Part shown: positions 1 through 11,745 of the stretch, one piece after another
How positions within the stretch are numbered: the first letter of the stretch is position 1
Layout: every line of letters starts with the position of its first letter
From: Todiramphus chloris collaris
Lineage: Eukaryota > Chordata > Aves > Coraciiformes > Alcedinidae
NCBI GenBank assembly: GCA_025345505.1
Contig: JANVCC010000022.1
Location: forward strand, 33,021,602-33,085,601
Length of the DNA: 64,000 nucleotides
Reading direction: 5' to 3'
The notes under the pieces: generated by a model
What the model was told of the DNA's origin: nothing
The model's database searches: none
The model's input: the letters and a program-made list of their open reading frames with translations, nothing else
Made by a program: the position numbers and the translations under genes

Positions 1-1154
1 TAAGCACGGCTCCAAGCACATCCCTGAGAATGCTGCAGTCCCCAGGTTCAGGGTTTGTGAACGTCCCACATGGTGGGCTCAGCTCACCGTGATTTGGCCC
101 TCGAGAGCTTGGATATTGCTGCAAGTGGGAAGAAGGGGGAAGAACCACTCCTAAACCACTTGGAGAAAGAAAAATCACATTTCTAATTCACTTTTTAGAA
201 CCAGGAATGGACTTTGCATTGAAATAGTACCCAGTCCTCTGTGCTTCTCAGGCTTTGGTATTTTATGTCTAAGGCTTTTTGCACCTATTCTATTAAATAC
301 TTGGGTGCGTGCAAGCTCTGCCAAACCTGACCTTCCCCTGCACTGTCCTCCCAGGGGCTTTCCTTTTCAGAAGCTCCCTCTCCCTGAAATTAGGGGGCAG
401 ATCTGTGTCCCACAGCCAGCTCTCTCCTCGGTGGGTTACCTGCCTGCCCTCCTCAGCCTGGTGCACGCTCCCCGCTGCAGCTCCAACGTGTCACGCGTGG
501 CTGACACGCAACCGGCTTCAAGGTGGATCTTGCCTATGGAAGCAAAAATCTCTGCCCTCTCAAAATGACCCCGAGGTTTTCTGCCTTTCTAATTTGTGTG
601 AGTTCAGGGGCTTTCAGCTGAGGATGGCAGTGCTGCTCCCGAGCACTAAGCAAGGGAGGAAAGAACTCTGCAAGGGGGTGTCATGCAGGCAAAGCCCTGG
701 CTCTTTTTTTTTTTCCTCAGGATCTCTAACTAATGCTACTAAATGCAGGGTGAGAAAGAACTTCAGCCAAGACACTAATGACTCACTCCTGCAAAGCCTG
801 CCACTAATCCTCACGTGGATGCTCATGGCAGACTACATTTTCCCTTCCCCTCCCCAGGACAGCAGCACTATTGGCAGACAGGGCGAGCCCTGCCTGAGAG
901 CAGCATGGCCCCCCTAGGACCCACCACATCACCACTCAAGTGTCACCTCCTGGGTGGGGGGTTCATGTCTCCAGGGTGCACAGGGAGATGTAGAGTTGCA
1001 GGATTTGCCCCGCCATCGACGCACAGCTTGCAGTTGCTGTGCCAGAGCAGGGATGTGCAGGGATGGCAGGTCAACCTCTGCCCTCCATGGTCTGCACGAG
1101 GGCCTGATTCTGATGGCAAAATCACTCTCTGGCATGGACAAATGTCAACTTTAC
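1..1154 (-). other. STEAP3: STEAP3 intron before the last exon (partial)
   Basis: This is intron sequence downstream of the donor at 1154-1153. No frame on the minus strand resembles the expected final exon, which should contain a haem histidine and the last two helices. A 202-codon plus-strand frame at 309-917 has no recognisable domain and biased composition, so I treat it as chance. I see no repeat family here. Confidence 0.75.
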
Positions 1155-1319
1155 CTGGATAAAACTGAATTCCCTCCAGTTGAGAGAGTTTGCGATGGAT
1201 GGAAGTGAAGTGATGGCAAGTAACGACATCAAGCCCAGGGCAATTATTCCAACAGAGATATAAATCTCCATCCTCCAGACTTCCTCCTCTACCCAGATAT
1301 TCATCTTCTTCTCCACAGC
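1155..1319 (-). CDS. STEAP3: STEAP3 third coding exon (165 bp; membrane helix 4)
   Basis: This exon encodes residues 337-391. The acceptor is GTCATGCCAG|GCTGTG and the donor is ATCCAG|GTAAAG. The length of 165 bp is again the family's standard size. It holds the conserved [12 protein letters not shown] segment, a hydrophobic helix, and the family motif [16 protein letters not shown]. The reading frame closes in phase 0, ready for a final exon that is not present anywhere in bases 1-1154 on this strand. Confidence 0.95.
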
Positions 1320-4300
1320 CTGGCATGACAATGAAGGTTTGTTAAAACGGAGCTTAGGAATAGAGGAACTGAATTTTATCTGCATTTGTTACGGTTTTGG
1401 AAGCAGGTTTCCTGGATGAACACTGAGTCCTATTCACACCTCCAGCACTACTGGCCTGTTTGAGAGGTGTGCAAATGATCTTTTATCCCACTGCCATTTG
1501 GCCAAAGCTAAACCTGATCTGAAGCCTGCTGGGAAGAACTTCTGAATGCTCCCAGCTCCCACAGCCCGTAACCACAGCAGCAAGCCCCAAAGTCGTATTT
1601 GGAAAGATAATTAGAATGAGAAGTCAGTTTAAAGCCATGAAAACAAATACAGATGCTTGAATATGCAGCAGTCTCCTAATAACCTTTATTTTAAGTGCAT
1701 TTAGGGGAGGAAATTGTTCATGCTAATGGAAGGGAAGATGGGTTTTCTGCCGCATGGCAAAGAGGAACATTTAGAACCATCCTCTTCAGCCCATTAAATG
1801 GGCTTAATTTACTAAACAAAGATGTTGCTAGAAAACAGGAGGTAGAGGGGAAATGAACACAGGATGCTTGCCGAAGATTAATGTATGCCACTGCAGCAAC
1901 TGAGAAGGACCTGCTCAAGGCTGGAGCTGAGAGGCTGGGGATGTTGTTTGATGGATGCTTTGAACAGGCACTACTGCCAAAAGCAGCCACCCTGCTCCCC
2001 TCTGCCCCTTCCTTCTTTCTGTTGGGACAAGCACTAGGGAACAGTTGGGCAAATATCCCAGTGCAGAAAACATGCTGGTTCTGGGGCAATCCCTTGATCA
2101 AGTTGCTCACTCAAATCTTGTGCCATCCCAGGAGGGAGCAGGACAGAGCAGTGAGAATTCAGGGGCAGGAAAAGGGCAGAACCACATATTCCCATGGCAC
2201 TGACAAGTTACAGAGGTGGTTGAACTGTGTGAAGGTAGCAATCTCACACTTGATAAACGCTGCTGAGAGGCTCAATAAGGCAATAAAGTCCTTTTCCATC
2301 TCCTTGTTCTCTTAGACTGTCACCAGTTCTTCACCATTATTTTCTTAAACTCCTGGAAGCACACTGTGATGAGGACACATCTTCTACAAAACAACCCCCC
2401 TACCCCAGGGTTATGACTCGGTCACTCCAGCAGGCACCTACTGTGAACATCAGTGCCAGCAAACAGGGATTTCCCAAAATCTAGGGAGAAAAGCTGAGGG
2501 GAACTCTGCTACCTCCGCAATGGGATTTCTCCCCTCCTAGCATTTTTCCTGCCTCTGCTCCGGTCTCAGATGTGCCAGATGCCGGGCAAGGCTGGTTTCA
2601 AAGGCTTGCCTGTGCTTCTGGGGAGTAACGGCACAGGGCAGTTTGATCCTTAGCCCTGTCTGTAAATGCAAGGGCAACACTCTGCTAAGAAGGCTGGTCC
2701 TCAGTGCAGACGGGTGCGTGCTGCCCTGCGGAGGAAGCGCTCACACAGGTAGCAGCGAATTCCCACCGTCCCACGTGTGCTTTGGAAAGTGAATGCAAAA
2801 GCCAAGATACTAAGGCCATTACCTAACATCTGGATGCGTGTAGAAGATTACTACAGGTGCTGACCTGAAGAGTACCCACGTTACCTGCTTGACAGCCGTC
2901 TCGATTAGCTGGTAGCGGTGGGAGCGGCGCATGGGCAGACAGAGGCTGTAAACAGCGTGCAAAGCCGCGCAGAAGAAGCTGAGGAGACCAATCTGTTTTC
3001 GATGTTGGAGCCACTGGTCAAGCCAATCTGGAAAGCGCCTGTATTTCGTGCCATAGTAGAGCTGTGAGCAGGCTGCCAGTACCCCGGGCAGGTAGACAAG
3101 GGACAGCATGACGTAGGCGACACAAGGCAGCGTTGTGTTGACCACCTCAATGGGGATCTTGTACAACTTGTTCTTCTGCTCCCTGATGTAAGGGTGGATG
3201 ACCTGCCGGATCAGGTTGTAAGTAAAGAAGCAAAGAAAGAGCCCCAGAGCCAAAAAGATGGGAATTTTCCAGGCTGGCAAGAGGCGCAGGGGAATGTTCT
3301 CGATCTCACGGGCTGATGACATGCAGCCCATGTCCACAGGGGTGAATCCCATGACTTGAGCAATTTCTGCTACAGTGCGCTTGGCTTCTTGGTTATTTGA
3401 GCAAATCAGAACCTGTAACAAACAGAAAAATACACATAGGGAGAGACCAGGCTGCTGGGATCAATGCACTGGGAGGGATGCTCTGCTAAAGGGAGCCTGT
3501 GTTATTCCACTGAGCATCATGCTTCCTGGTAGGCTTTCTGATGGGGATTTACCATGGTTGCCAAAGACCTCTGTCCTGGACAGGTTTCTTTTCACGTGTA
3601 CAGTTTGTTTTACTGTCTGTGTTTAGATAAACAGACAATTAGATAATACTTTTCACTTAAGCAGAGGCTACAAAGGCTACAAAGCAGGAAGTAAGTCAGG
3701 TTACTTCATTTCTGAGCAAAGAAACACAGAAGCTACAGGGTGGTCTCTGGATGTCATGGCCAGCACTCGGACCCCTTCTCCTGGAGCCTAAAGCCATTTG
3801 CTGATGCTGCCAGACCTCAGCTGCTGAAGCAGCTGGGATTTGGCCCTTGTCAGAATAAAATAATACCTGCTTATTTCCATCCCTGGCACCTGACTGCAGC
3901 GTCCATGCAGAAACCACATTAAACCCTTTGACCACGGTGCTGGCTGGGAACAGGGAAGCCAAGTACTCGGCGTTGGATTCTTTGTGATGGTTGATGTCGG
4001 TGTTGTTACTAACATCCACCAGGATCTTGCCTGCCAGCACATCAGCCAGATCACAGAGGGTGGAGTAATGTTCCCTGAAAACCGCCACAAAAATGACATC
4101 TGTCTTCTTCACTGCCTCAGCCTGGAAGGTCACTTCTGCTGCGGAAGGGAAGAGGCCAGCTTTTCGCTTCGGGTTGCGGCTGCCAACCACCACCTTGAAC
4201 CCAGAGCACACCAGGCGGATGGCCAACGACCGTGCAAAGTCCCCACTGCCCAGCACCCCGACGGTGCGGCCAGCTGCAGGTGTGCTGGGGTCACCCTCCA

Positions 4301-4346
4301 AGCTCCGATGGCCCAGAAGGGGTTTGGCCATGTCTCCTCTGGACAT
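1155..4346 (-). CDS. STEAP3: STEAP3 metalloreductase, partial gene (first three coding exons; last exon off the left edge)
   Basis: Six-transmembrane metalloreductase of endosomes. The family moves electrons from NADPH through FAD and one haem to reduce Fe3+ (and Cu2+), which allows iron export after transferrin uptake. Three exons (4346-3867, 3412-2885, 1319-1155) translate without interruption to 391 residues, all in phase 0. Residues 33-38 (GSGDFA) are the dinucleotide-binding glycine motif and SRNPK (56-60) follows, as in the F420:NADP oxidoreductase-like domain. Membrane helices run at about 210-229, 251-273, 301-320 and 354-378. His312 (in [11 protein letters not shown]) aligns with the haem ligand His316 of human STEAP3. 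The start ATG at 4346-4344 lies one base after a splice acceptor and gives [11 protein letters not shown], matching the short human N-terminus. Human STEAP3 is 488 residues, so about 97 residues, including the second haem histidine, are missing at the window edge. STEAP2 or STEAP4 are less likely because the sequence is closest to my recollection of human STEAP3 and the neighbour is C1QL2. No frameshift is seen. Confidence 0.95.
1320..2884 (-). other. STEAP3: STEAP3 intron between the 528-bp and 165-bp exons
   Basis: A GT-AG intron of 1,565 bp. Apart from the splice signals at its ends it shows no coding homology, no RNA gene and no clear mobile element. Confidence 0.85.
2885..3412 (-). CDS. 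STEAP3: STEAP3 second coding exon (528 bp; membrane helices 1-3)
   Basis: This exon encodes residues 161-336. The acceptor is TTGTTACAG|GTTCTG and the donor is AAGCAG|GTAACG. Its 528 bp length is the conserved size of this exon across STEAP genes. It completes the reductase domain (residues 161-205). Three hydrophobic helices follow, with the luminal [10 protein letters not shown] segment and the LPGVLAA and [21 protein letters not shown] stretch (the latter is a STEAP signature, key residues at 287-306). His312 is the predicted inner or outer haem ligand. Confidence 0.95.
3413..3866 (-). other. STEAP3: STEAP3 intron between the first two coding exons
   Basis: A short GT-AG intron of 454 bp, from GT at 3866-3865 to AG at 3414-3413. 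Nothing else is recognised inside it. Confidence 0.9.
3867..4346 (-). CDS. STEAP3: STEAP3 first coding exon (NADPH-binding oxidoreductase domain)
   Basis: This exon encodes residues 1-160, with 480 coding bases. The acceptor is a pyrimidine tract ending TTTCATTCCAG, followed by G and then ATG, so the exon itself starts at 4347. The donor is AAGCAG|GTATTA with GT at 3866-3865. The protein holds the GSGDFA glycine motif, the SRNPK segment, [10 protein letters not shown] and [10 protein letters not shown], all strongly STEAP-like. A second in-frame Met lies at residue 6 and could also be used. Confidence 0.94.
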
Positions 4347-5639
4347 CCTGGAATGAAAAACAAGGGGAAATGCAAGTTCATTGTGAAGGTCTTACAGGGA
4401 CCCAGACCACATCCGTTGTCATGGGGGAAAAAGCCACTTAGGCCACTTGAACAGAAGTGCGTGTGGTTTTGGTCCCAGCAGCCCAAGACCCATCTGCCAA
4501 GCACACCAGCAAGCGTGCAGTAATGTACAAGCACCATTGGAGGGGGACAAAACACCACACTGGGTCGGAACAGGAAGGTTTCCCAGGTTTGTATGACCCA
4601 ACAACACCTGCTAGATGCACTCATTCACCCTTTGCTGTTCTTCATGCTGGCATTTCGCACCGCAAAGCCAGGGCAATGCTAATGGTGACCAGCACCAGCA
4701 ACTCCCAGACCCCCATGGAGCTACTAGGCTTCTTCCAAAAAGCCCTGGGCTGGGGTTCGTGGGGATCCCTGACCCTACACTTGGAAAAGCCAGGGGTGTG
4801 CTTCTGATTTGCTGGAGCAGAATCAAGGCAGGGAGTTTAAACTGAAATGAAAGTGTCCTAAAGGTGGTAAATGAAGAGAGTTGCAGCCTTTGCCTGTTCC
4901 AGTATTTGGGTATGGCAAGTGCTGTTTGCCTCAGTTCTTCGATGAGTAATGAGAACTTACTCATGACATTTAAAAATATATATTAAAATATGATGGGATT
5001 TGCTCATGAAAGATCTTGATGAGCTTTACAAACGTTAATGAATTTTGCCCTGTAACACCCTGCTCTCTGTAACAGATTAGATACTGAGGCCACAGAGAGG
5101 TTTTAAGAAGATCAATAACTTCACAGACAGCACATCAGCCGGCCCTGGAGGTCAGAAGAAACTCAGGCAGGGAACTGCCAGGCTGCTCATCAGCTGTGCC
5201 ACTGGTGGCTCAAATCTGCATCTTGACTTAGGGAATAACAAATTTGCCCTTAAGGAATGGCAATTTCCTTAAGAACAGATTTTTAAAGGGCTCAGGAGGT
5301 TGCTCAGGGAACTTCTGTATCAGGGCATCTGGCTTTTGTACTGGGTACACTGGTAGAGATTGTAATAAAGACCATGGTTAACAAACTCATTGATGTCTTG
5401 GAGACAAAGACAACTTGGTTTTGTCAGAGTACAATCTTGCAAAGTTCTTGCAAATTGAAGGTCACCACTCTGATAGGGTGACCTGGTCCCCAGCACAGGC
5501 TGTGTTTTTCATAGGCTCTTGGAAATCTCCTTCACCCAAGGCTTTTTCTGGGATTGGTGCAGTAGTGGTGCAAAGGGGAAGGGCACTTCTGCATAAAAAG
5601 TTGCCAGTGGGAAACATAAATAAATAAATGATTTTCATA

Positions 5640-5830
5640 ATGGGAATAGGTTATCAAGGGATTTCCCTGAGGATCTGTGTTGTTCAACATGCTCGTAAGT
5701 GATCTGGGAAAGGAGCTGAATATTGAGAAGATGGATCCTGTGTGTGATGATCATTTAGGACAGTCAATCTTTAAGGTGAAGAATCTGCAGAAGGATGTCC
5801 TCCTTCAAAGTGCCTGAGAAAGAAAATTCA
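5640..5830 (+). mobile_element. Degenerate CR1-like LINE fragment
   Basis: The stretch reading TGTTGTTCAACATGCTCGTA followed by AGTGATCTGGG, with GATGATCATTTAGG later, resembles the reverse-transcriptase end of CR1 elements (LFNxxxSDL and ADDT region) in plus orientation. It is strongly decayed and short, so the family assignment is from pattern memory only. Confidence 0.4.
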
Positions 5831-6240
5831 CTACTGACACATGGCAAGAGCTACCTATGGGCATAACCCCCCCTAACTATGTGTACACTTAAATGAACTG
5901 TAAATTTATTTAAACCACTGAGAAAAAAATGATCCAGGGGCCACATGACTCTGAAAATACCAGCATAGTGCTCCCTGGCAGGCACACATCAAACAGAGCC
6001 TGAGATACTGAGAGAGAAGATCCCTCACACAGCAACTACAAGCAATCTCGGTCCTGCTCCTCATGGGAAGCCTAAAAACACCTTCAGCAGATGGACCTTG
6101 AAACTATAATTCATTGTCCTGGATACAAAAAAAACCCCACAGCTTCAGTGACAATACTGTTTCTATGCCAGAGGTCTGTCTACTCTCCTTGCTGCTCACC
6201 AAGCATCTCCTTGTCCCACAGACCAAAGGTGTCTTCATGG

Positions 6241-6502
6241 AATCATAGAATCATAGAATGGTCGGGGTTGGAAGTGACCTCTGGAGATCATCGAGTCCAA
6301 CCCCTCAGCCAGAGCAGGATCACCCAGGGCAGGCCACACAGGAACATGTCCAGGTAGGTTTTGAAAGTCTCTAGAGAAGGAGACTCCACAAGCTCTTTGG
6401 GCAGCCTGTTCCAGTGCTCTGTCACCCTCACAGTAAAGAAGATTTTCCTCATGTTGAGGTGAATCTTCCTGTGTTCCAGTTTGTGAATGTTGCCCCTTGT
6501 CC
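6241..6502 (-). mobile_element. CR1 LINE 3' end
   Basis: The plus strand begins AATCATAGAATCATAGAATG and continues with TTGGAAGTGACCTCTGGAGA and TCCAACCCC. This is the reverse complement of the CR1 3' UTR, with its octamer tail at 6241. The body continues through GCAGCCTGTTCCAGTGCTCT and ACAGTAAAGAAGATTTTCCT. The copy is 5' truncated at about 6502, as most CR1 copies are. It is the least decayed repeat in the left half and lies in the inferred STEAP3 5' intron, on the same strand as the gene. Confidence 0.92.
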
Positions 6503-9500
6503 AATCACTGGGTACCTCTGAAAAGAGGTGCTTTCAGCAGAAAACAAGTGTCAAAGAAAGGCATGGTGAGTTCTCCCCTTTAATAACGCCTTTCATCTGC
6601 TCCCCACGTATCATACAGACTTTCTTTCATGTTATGAGTAAGAGAGTCCTGTTAAACTCAGTTACTCATACTTCACTCTGCTTCTGTTCCAGTCCTGCAG
6701 AAGGGTTTGTGTGCCCCAAGGCTGATTTGGTGATGCTGGCTGTGCCAGCTGGGTTAGCCCAGGCTGCTGCTTCTGCACACACTCCTGCCTTAGGTATATT
6801 CCATGTGTATCACAATCACTAGCACGTTTAACCCAGGAATTAGTGGGAAAAGCATAAAAAAAAAAGAAAAATCAAACAGCACACTACAGTTTTGCTCACT
6901 TCACTGCAAAATAAACAAAAAAAAGGGAATAAACCTAGAAAAGGGACACAGGGAAAGAGTGAGAGAGATGACAAGGGCTGTCAGCTTGGAAAAGAAACAC
7001 AGGGTGAGGACCGAGAAGGGACAACCTGGCATTTCTTGAGGTGAAGAGCAACGTTTCAAGTGGAGCTCAGGTCAAAGGGAATGCTGGAGAGCATCATGGA
7101 AACACCAGTCCTTTTCGTCCACAACCAGCTGTGCTGCAAACCCCCTCCCCTGAAGTAAAGCAGCTCTACCTCAAAAGATGGGTTTTTTTCCTGGCCCCTT
7201 CTTATCAGAATCTTTATCAAAGCCTCACTGATTTACTTTTTAGAAACCTTCTTACTCCACATAAATTTAATCATGGTCAGAACAATGTGTTTTAGGGCCA
7301 ATGCTATTGTTCAGCCTAATGACATTTCTTTCCTACACTCCCCCCCCCTCATTTTCCACCACCTGTACAGACAAAATGTTATCCTGAAATAAACGCAGTT
7401 CTGTCTCTCAGCCAAGGGGAGAGAAATCAACATTCAGGGTGACAAAGCGGTTGCTACCTGCAGACTCATTTCATAATCAATCTAAAGCACCTCCAAAGCG
7501 CTCTCCATGCTCCCACCGGGAGCTTGAATTTTGCTGCAAGCAAATTTTATTGTAGTGTGTTTTCTCTGTCCTGTAGCTGCCACTGATCACGTAGAGAGAT
7601 GTTGGCAATGTTTGGAGATAAACAGCTTTGCTGTCTCCAGTTATTGTGATTAAAAAGGATGACAGAACTAAACAGTCTTTGAAGTCGGCAGGATAGTTAA
7701 AAAGTAAGCCTCAGAATCTTTTCTGTGGGTTTCGGTGTGATTATTTTGGTCACGCTCTGACTATGAGAGCTTTGGAGCAGGACCCGTCCGTACTGCACGG
7801 GCTGTAGTGGGTCCCTGCTGCTGGCTGCTGCCTGCTGCCTGCCACTGCAGGTGGCATTGCCATCGCTGCCATGTACCAAAATTCTCCCCAGGAACAAGGA
7901 GAAAATCCCTTTTTCACTGTAAACACATTTTGCCCACACAAATGCCATGGTTTCCGCCTAACTGATGCCTGGAAATGGTGTGTCTGATTAGGCAACAGTT
8001 TTTTTTTTGCTTCTGTATCTCTGCAGAGCATGCAGACCACCCCCCTCCCCCCCGCTGCCACCAGAACTTACCATGTTCATGCTGCTTTTTCTGCACTTAC
8101 AATGTGTTACCTGCTTAAAACCCTCCCTCCCAAAGCTAATTCTTCATGGCAAGGTCAACCCACCCAACGTCAGTGCAAAGCGCCATGGCCAGATTGCTGC
8201 AGAGTCATCCAGAGGTAGAGGCAGCCAAGAGTGAACACCAAGGTGTTTGGACACATCTTCAGCATGCTGCAGCCTTCCATAAACCTCATCTATTGATCTT
8301 CCCTATCAAGGAAACTGCACCCCTGCTGTGTTATGGCACATGCAATTCAAGGAGATCATTTTCTTACCAAGAAAGCTACCAGATGATTTAGAGCCAAGCC
8401 CAGTGGAAGTAAACTAGCTTCAATCCTAACTGGGAAGCAGTTCCCTTGTTACAGTATCTAATACAAAGTAAAGCTGCCCTTCAGCTTGACTATTAATGAC
8501 ACCCTTATTTCACCACATAGGGATGTTAGTCCAGCTCTAGTATGCCTGTTCCTGTGTGCAGTTTGCCCATCAGCTGCATTGCAATTACTGCTATTATTTG
8601 CAAGATAGTAGTAGTGATGGGCAACAAGCAAGACAGGGAGCTCTCCTCTTCCAGGCACCCTACCAAAACTGGCCAGAAGGCCACTCCTGCCCCAAAGGAT
8701 GGCATTAAGACAGGCAAAAGCTGGGTGAAATGAAGCAGTCAAATCTCTGTTGTCCAGGCAGAAGGAGGGAGGGGGCTCTCACAGAAGAAAAACACGGATA
8801 ATTCAACGTATTTTGCACCTGAGGCTTGGCAGAGGATCAGAGGCTGTTAACTTAGGCTCAGTGCCAGGCAAACAAGGTTTTTCTGCCTCTTTGCTCACAG
8901 TGAATGGCCTCACTCGGGTTTTGCAGCAGGACAGCCATTCTGGACAGAGCTGGGCTGCAGGAGCCCACTCAGGTGTCTCTGGGCTCACAGCAGAGTCAAT
9001 CTGTCAAGCAGATCACCCCTTGCTGCTGAGGGGGAGCCTGTGCAGTCGTTATCCTCTTCTGACAGACGTGGGAGACCAAGGTATGAATGATAACGTGACT
9101 CCAGTGAGTTTGCCTGGGAAGACCCTGATATCCTTGACCATGCCTTTAACAATAAGACCACCTTTTCAGGCCCTTTTCACTTCCTTCAGTACAGGAGGAT
9201 GGCCTAGCTGGCTCCCATAACTCCCAGTGTGTCCATGCTTGAGTTGCAGACCCTGAGGAAGGATGAACCTGTGGTGGCAAGCATGAGGCTCCACTTCAGA
9301 TCTGGATGAAAAAATCAAGACCTATTTCACTGCCTTGGTATTCAGATTTATCAGATAAAAGACAACTTAGTTTTACAATAACTCTAATAAAAAAAAGCAA
9401 TGTCTTAAACATATCACTGAGTCAAACTGTGCTGAAGAACAGAGCAGTAACCTCATTAGGATCTTCAAGTAGTGGTCCTTTCCAGTGTGACCAAACTGGT

Positions 9501-11129
9501 TCTTGTTTGCATAAAAGCTCATTTCTGAGTTCAACCTTACATACAGAGCCTCAGCCAGAAGTACCTTGGCTAGAGCAACCACTTTTCTTCCCCCGAGGTC
9601 AGGTTTTATGTTCAAACTGACCACAACTGAGTCTCCAATAGTTGTGGATTCAACCCGGTGCAGGTCATCACAGAGCCTGCCTTGTGCTTCAGCTTTTGTG
9701 TTGGGAGTTGAGATAAAGCACATGACTATTATCTACATCCCCTAATGAGCATGTGGGTTGAAAGACCAGCAAGCCGCAGGAGGAATCAAATGATGTAGCA
9801 GAGCCCTTGGTCAAGTCATTGCAGAGGAATGTCGTGCTTTCTGCATCAGGAGAGTCCCTTTGGGCTCTGCCAGCCACAGCTGGCACCTGGCTCCATGGAG
9901 CATGGTCCCACAAACACACACACCAGAGGGATCGGGGTGATCTCTGCCCCTAGAGAACTTTCAGTCTGCATAGAGGGACCTTTGAACCATGAAGCCAAAG
10001 CCCTACGGCTTCTGTTTGCAGAGCCCTCTGCTCAGTGCTGTGCCTACTGTCATCTCCTGCTGTGTTAACTCTCGAGAGGCCCCAGATGGAGAGGAGCATT
10101 CAGCGCCTGAAGTCTCCATTAAGTCCTGGCTGTGAGCAGAAATAGTTGCTTTTTGGCTACTGCTGTTTTGTTTCCAGAGAAAATAAACCATTTGAGTCTC
10201 CTTCCCGCACCTGACTGTCCCTCCAAGGAGCACAGCAAGTACCACATACCTGTTGGGACTGGAACATATTTAAGGAAGAAAAGGGCTTAGCCAAAGCTGC
10301 TTTAACTGCAGCAATGCAGGAGGCCTTTCAGTCCTGCCCAGGCTGACTCAAAATAACCCTTCTGCTCTGCAGGTGAGGGAAGGAGCAAGGGAAACCAGGC
10401 TTGCTGTTCCTTTCCCTCTTTCTCCTTCCAAAGCAGAGTAAACTCCACAATGGCACAAACCAGGAACTGGCAAAGGAAATCTATCAGCCGTTGGTATTAC
10501 TTCAGCCAGAACAGCCGTGATGCAAACCTCCCCGGGACAGCAGCCAGGCTGGGAGAATGAGGAAGTGCAGGGAGCCAGGCTCCCCCCGCCGCTGTCCTTT
10601 GGCTGCTTCACCCATGAAGCACATGTGGTGGGGAGCACTGATGGATGGGGAACGGGGGGGAGGTTGTTCACCCCATGCCTCTACTGCCAGGGTGGGGAGG
10701 TGGGTCAGGGACCTGCCCTGGGGGAGATGATCCTCCCCCAAGCAGGCATCTCTGGGTGCTGAGGCCATGCCCTGTGATATGGTGGAGACAGACCTTCTGT
10801 GGGACTTAGGGTGTTGCTGTGACCCCAGATCTATTGTGGGACTCCTGGGGTTCCTGCATGTACCCCTGCCACCACTCTTCAACCCACTGGCTTTGCAGTC
10901 ACAAATCCTCATCCCTGCCCCAGGGCACATGTTTATCTGATTATCTAATTTATCAGGTGTTTACCTGTTAAAATCACTTCCGCACCTCCTGTAGAGCCCA
11001 GCTTTCTCCCCTCTGTATCTCTCGATCCAATTAACCTCATCACTTCCTCTCTTACCCCAAAGGACACAGCAAATTATTTGCCTCCTCCTTCTCTGCAAAC
11101 ACAATCTGCATTTGGAGAACAGATTTCTC

Positions 11130-11745
11130 ATCTCCCTTCAGTTTTCTTGCACAAGTGAAACCCAGCTCTTTCCTCAGAGCTGTTACTTGCCAAGTGTCTA
11201 ACATCTCAGCTTCTCTTCCTTGCTCTCATTTTTCTTGGAGGATGCCCAGAACTGCATTTTCCAACTGAGTCCCTAAAAGGCACTGGTCAGAGCAGGGACA
11301 CCATTTCCCCAATGTACCGCTTCTCTTTCTTTATCCCAGCAGGCTGTTTGCTTTGGCACAACTCCGTGACACTGTTGACTGATGGGCCATGGTGCCCATC
11401 ACCCTGTCCCCTGGCTCCCCACAGCTACTGCCTGGCCGGTCGCTCACCCAGTGTCCACACGGGCAGTCAGTCCTACCACACAGGACATAACATCTACCTG
11501 GTTTTGTTTTTTCTAGACCAGTTCTCTAATTTGTCACAACCTTTAATTCCTAGTCTTTCCTCTGAAAAGTTTCCAGTTCCTCTCACCTCACTGTCACCTA
11601 CAAATTCAGTACGTGTCTACCTAATCCAGCACCTACTAATGAAAACATGGCCTGACAGACACTGACCCCCCTCACTCCACACGCTCTCCAGTTTAAACAT
11701 TGATAAATACTGAGGACATTGTTCCTGGAAGCCAGCAGTGAAGCC
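11130..11745 (-). mobile_element. Ancient CR1-like LINE fragment
   Basis: Phrases such as GATGCCCAGAACTGCATTTT, CAGCAGGCTGTTTGCTTTGG, CACTGTCACCTACAAATTCA and TTTAAACATTGATAAATACT follow, in order, the antisense of the CR1 3' coding region. All are heavily substituted. The boundaries are approximate and the assignment rests on remembered consensus phrases. Confidence 0.45.

Noticed and set aside
309..917. 202-codon plus-strand frame
   Set aside because: No domain, biased composition, and it lies within the STEAP3 intron on the other strand; best explained as chance.
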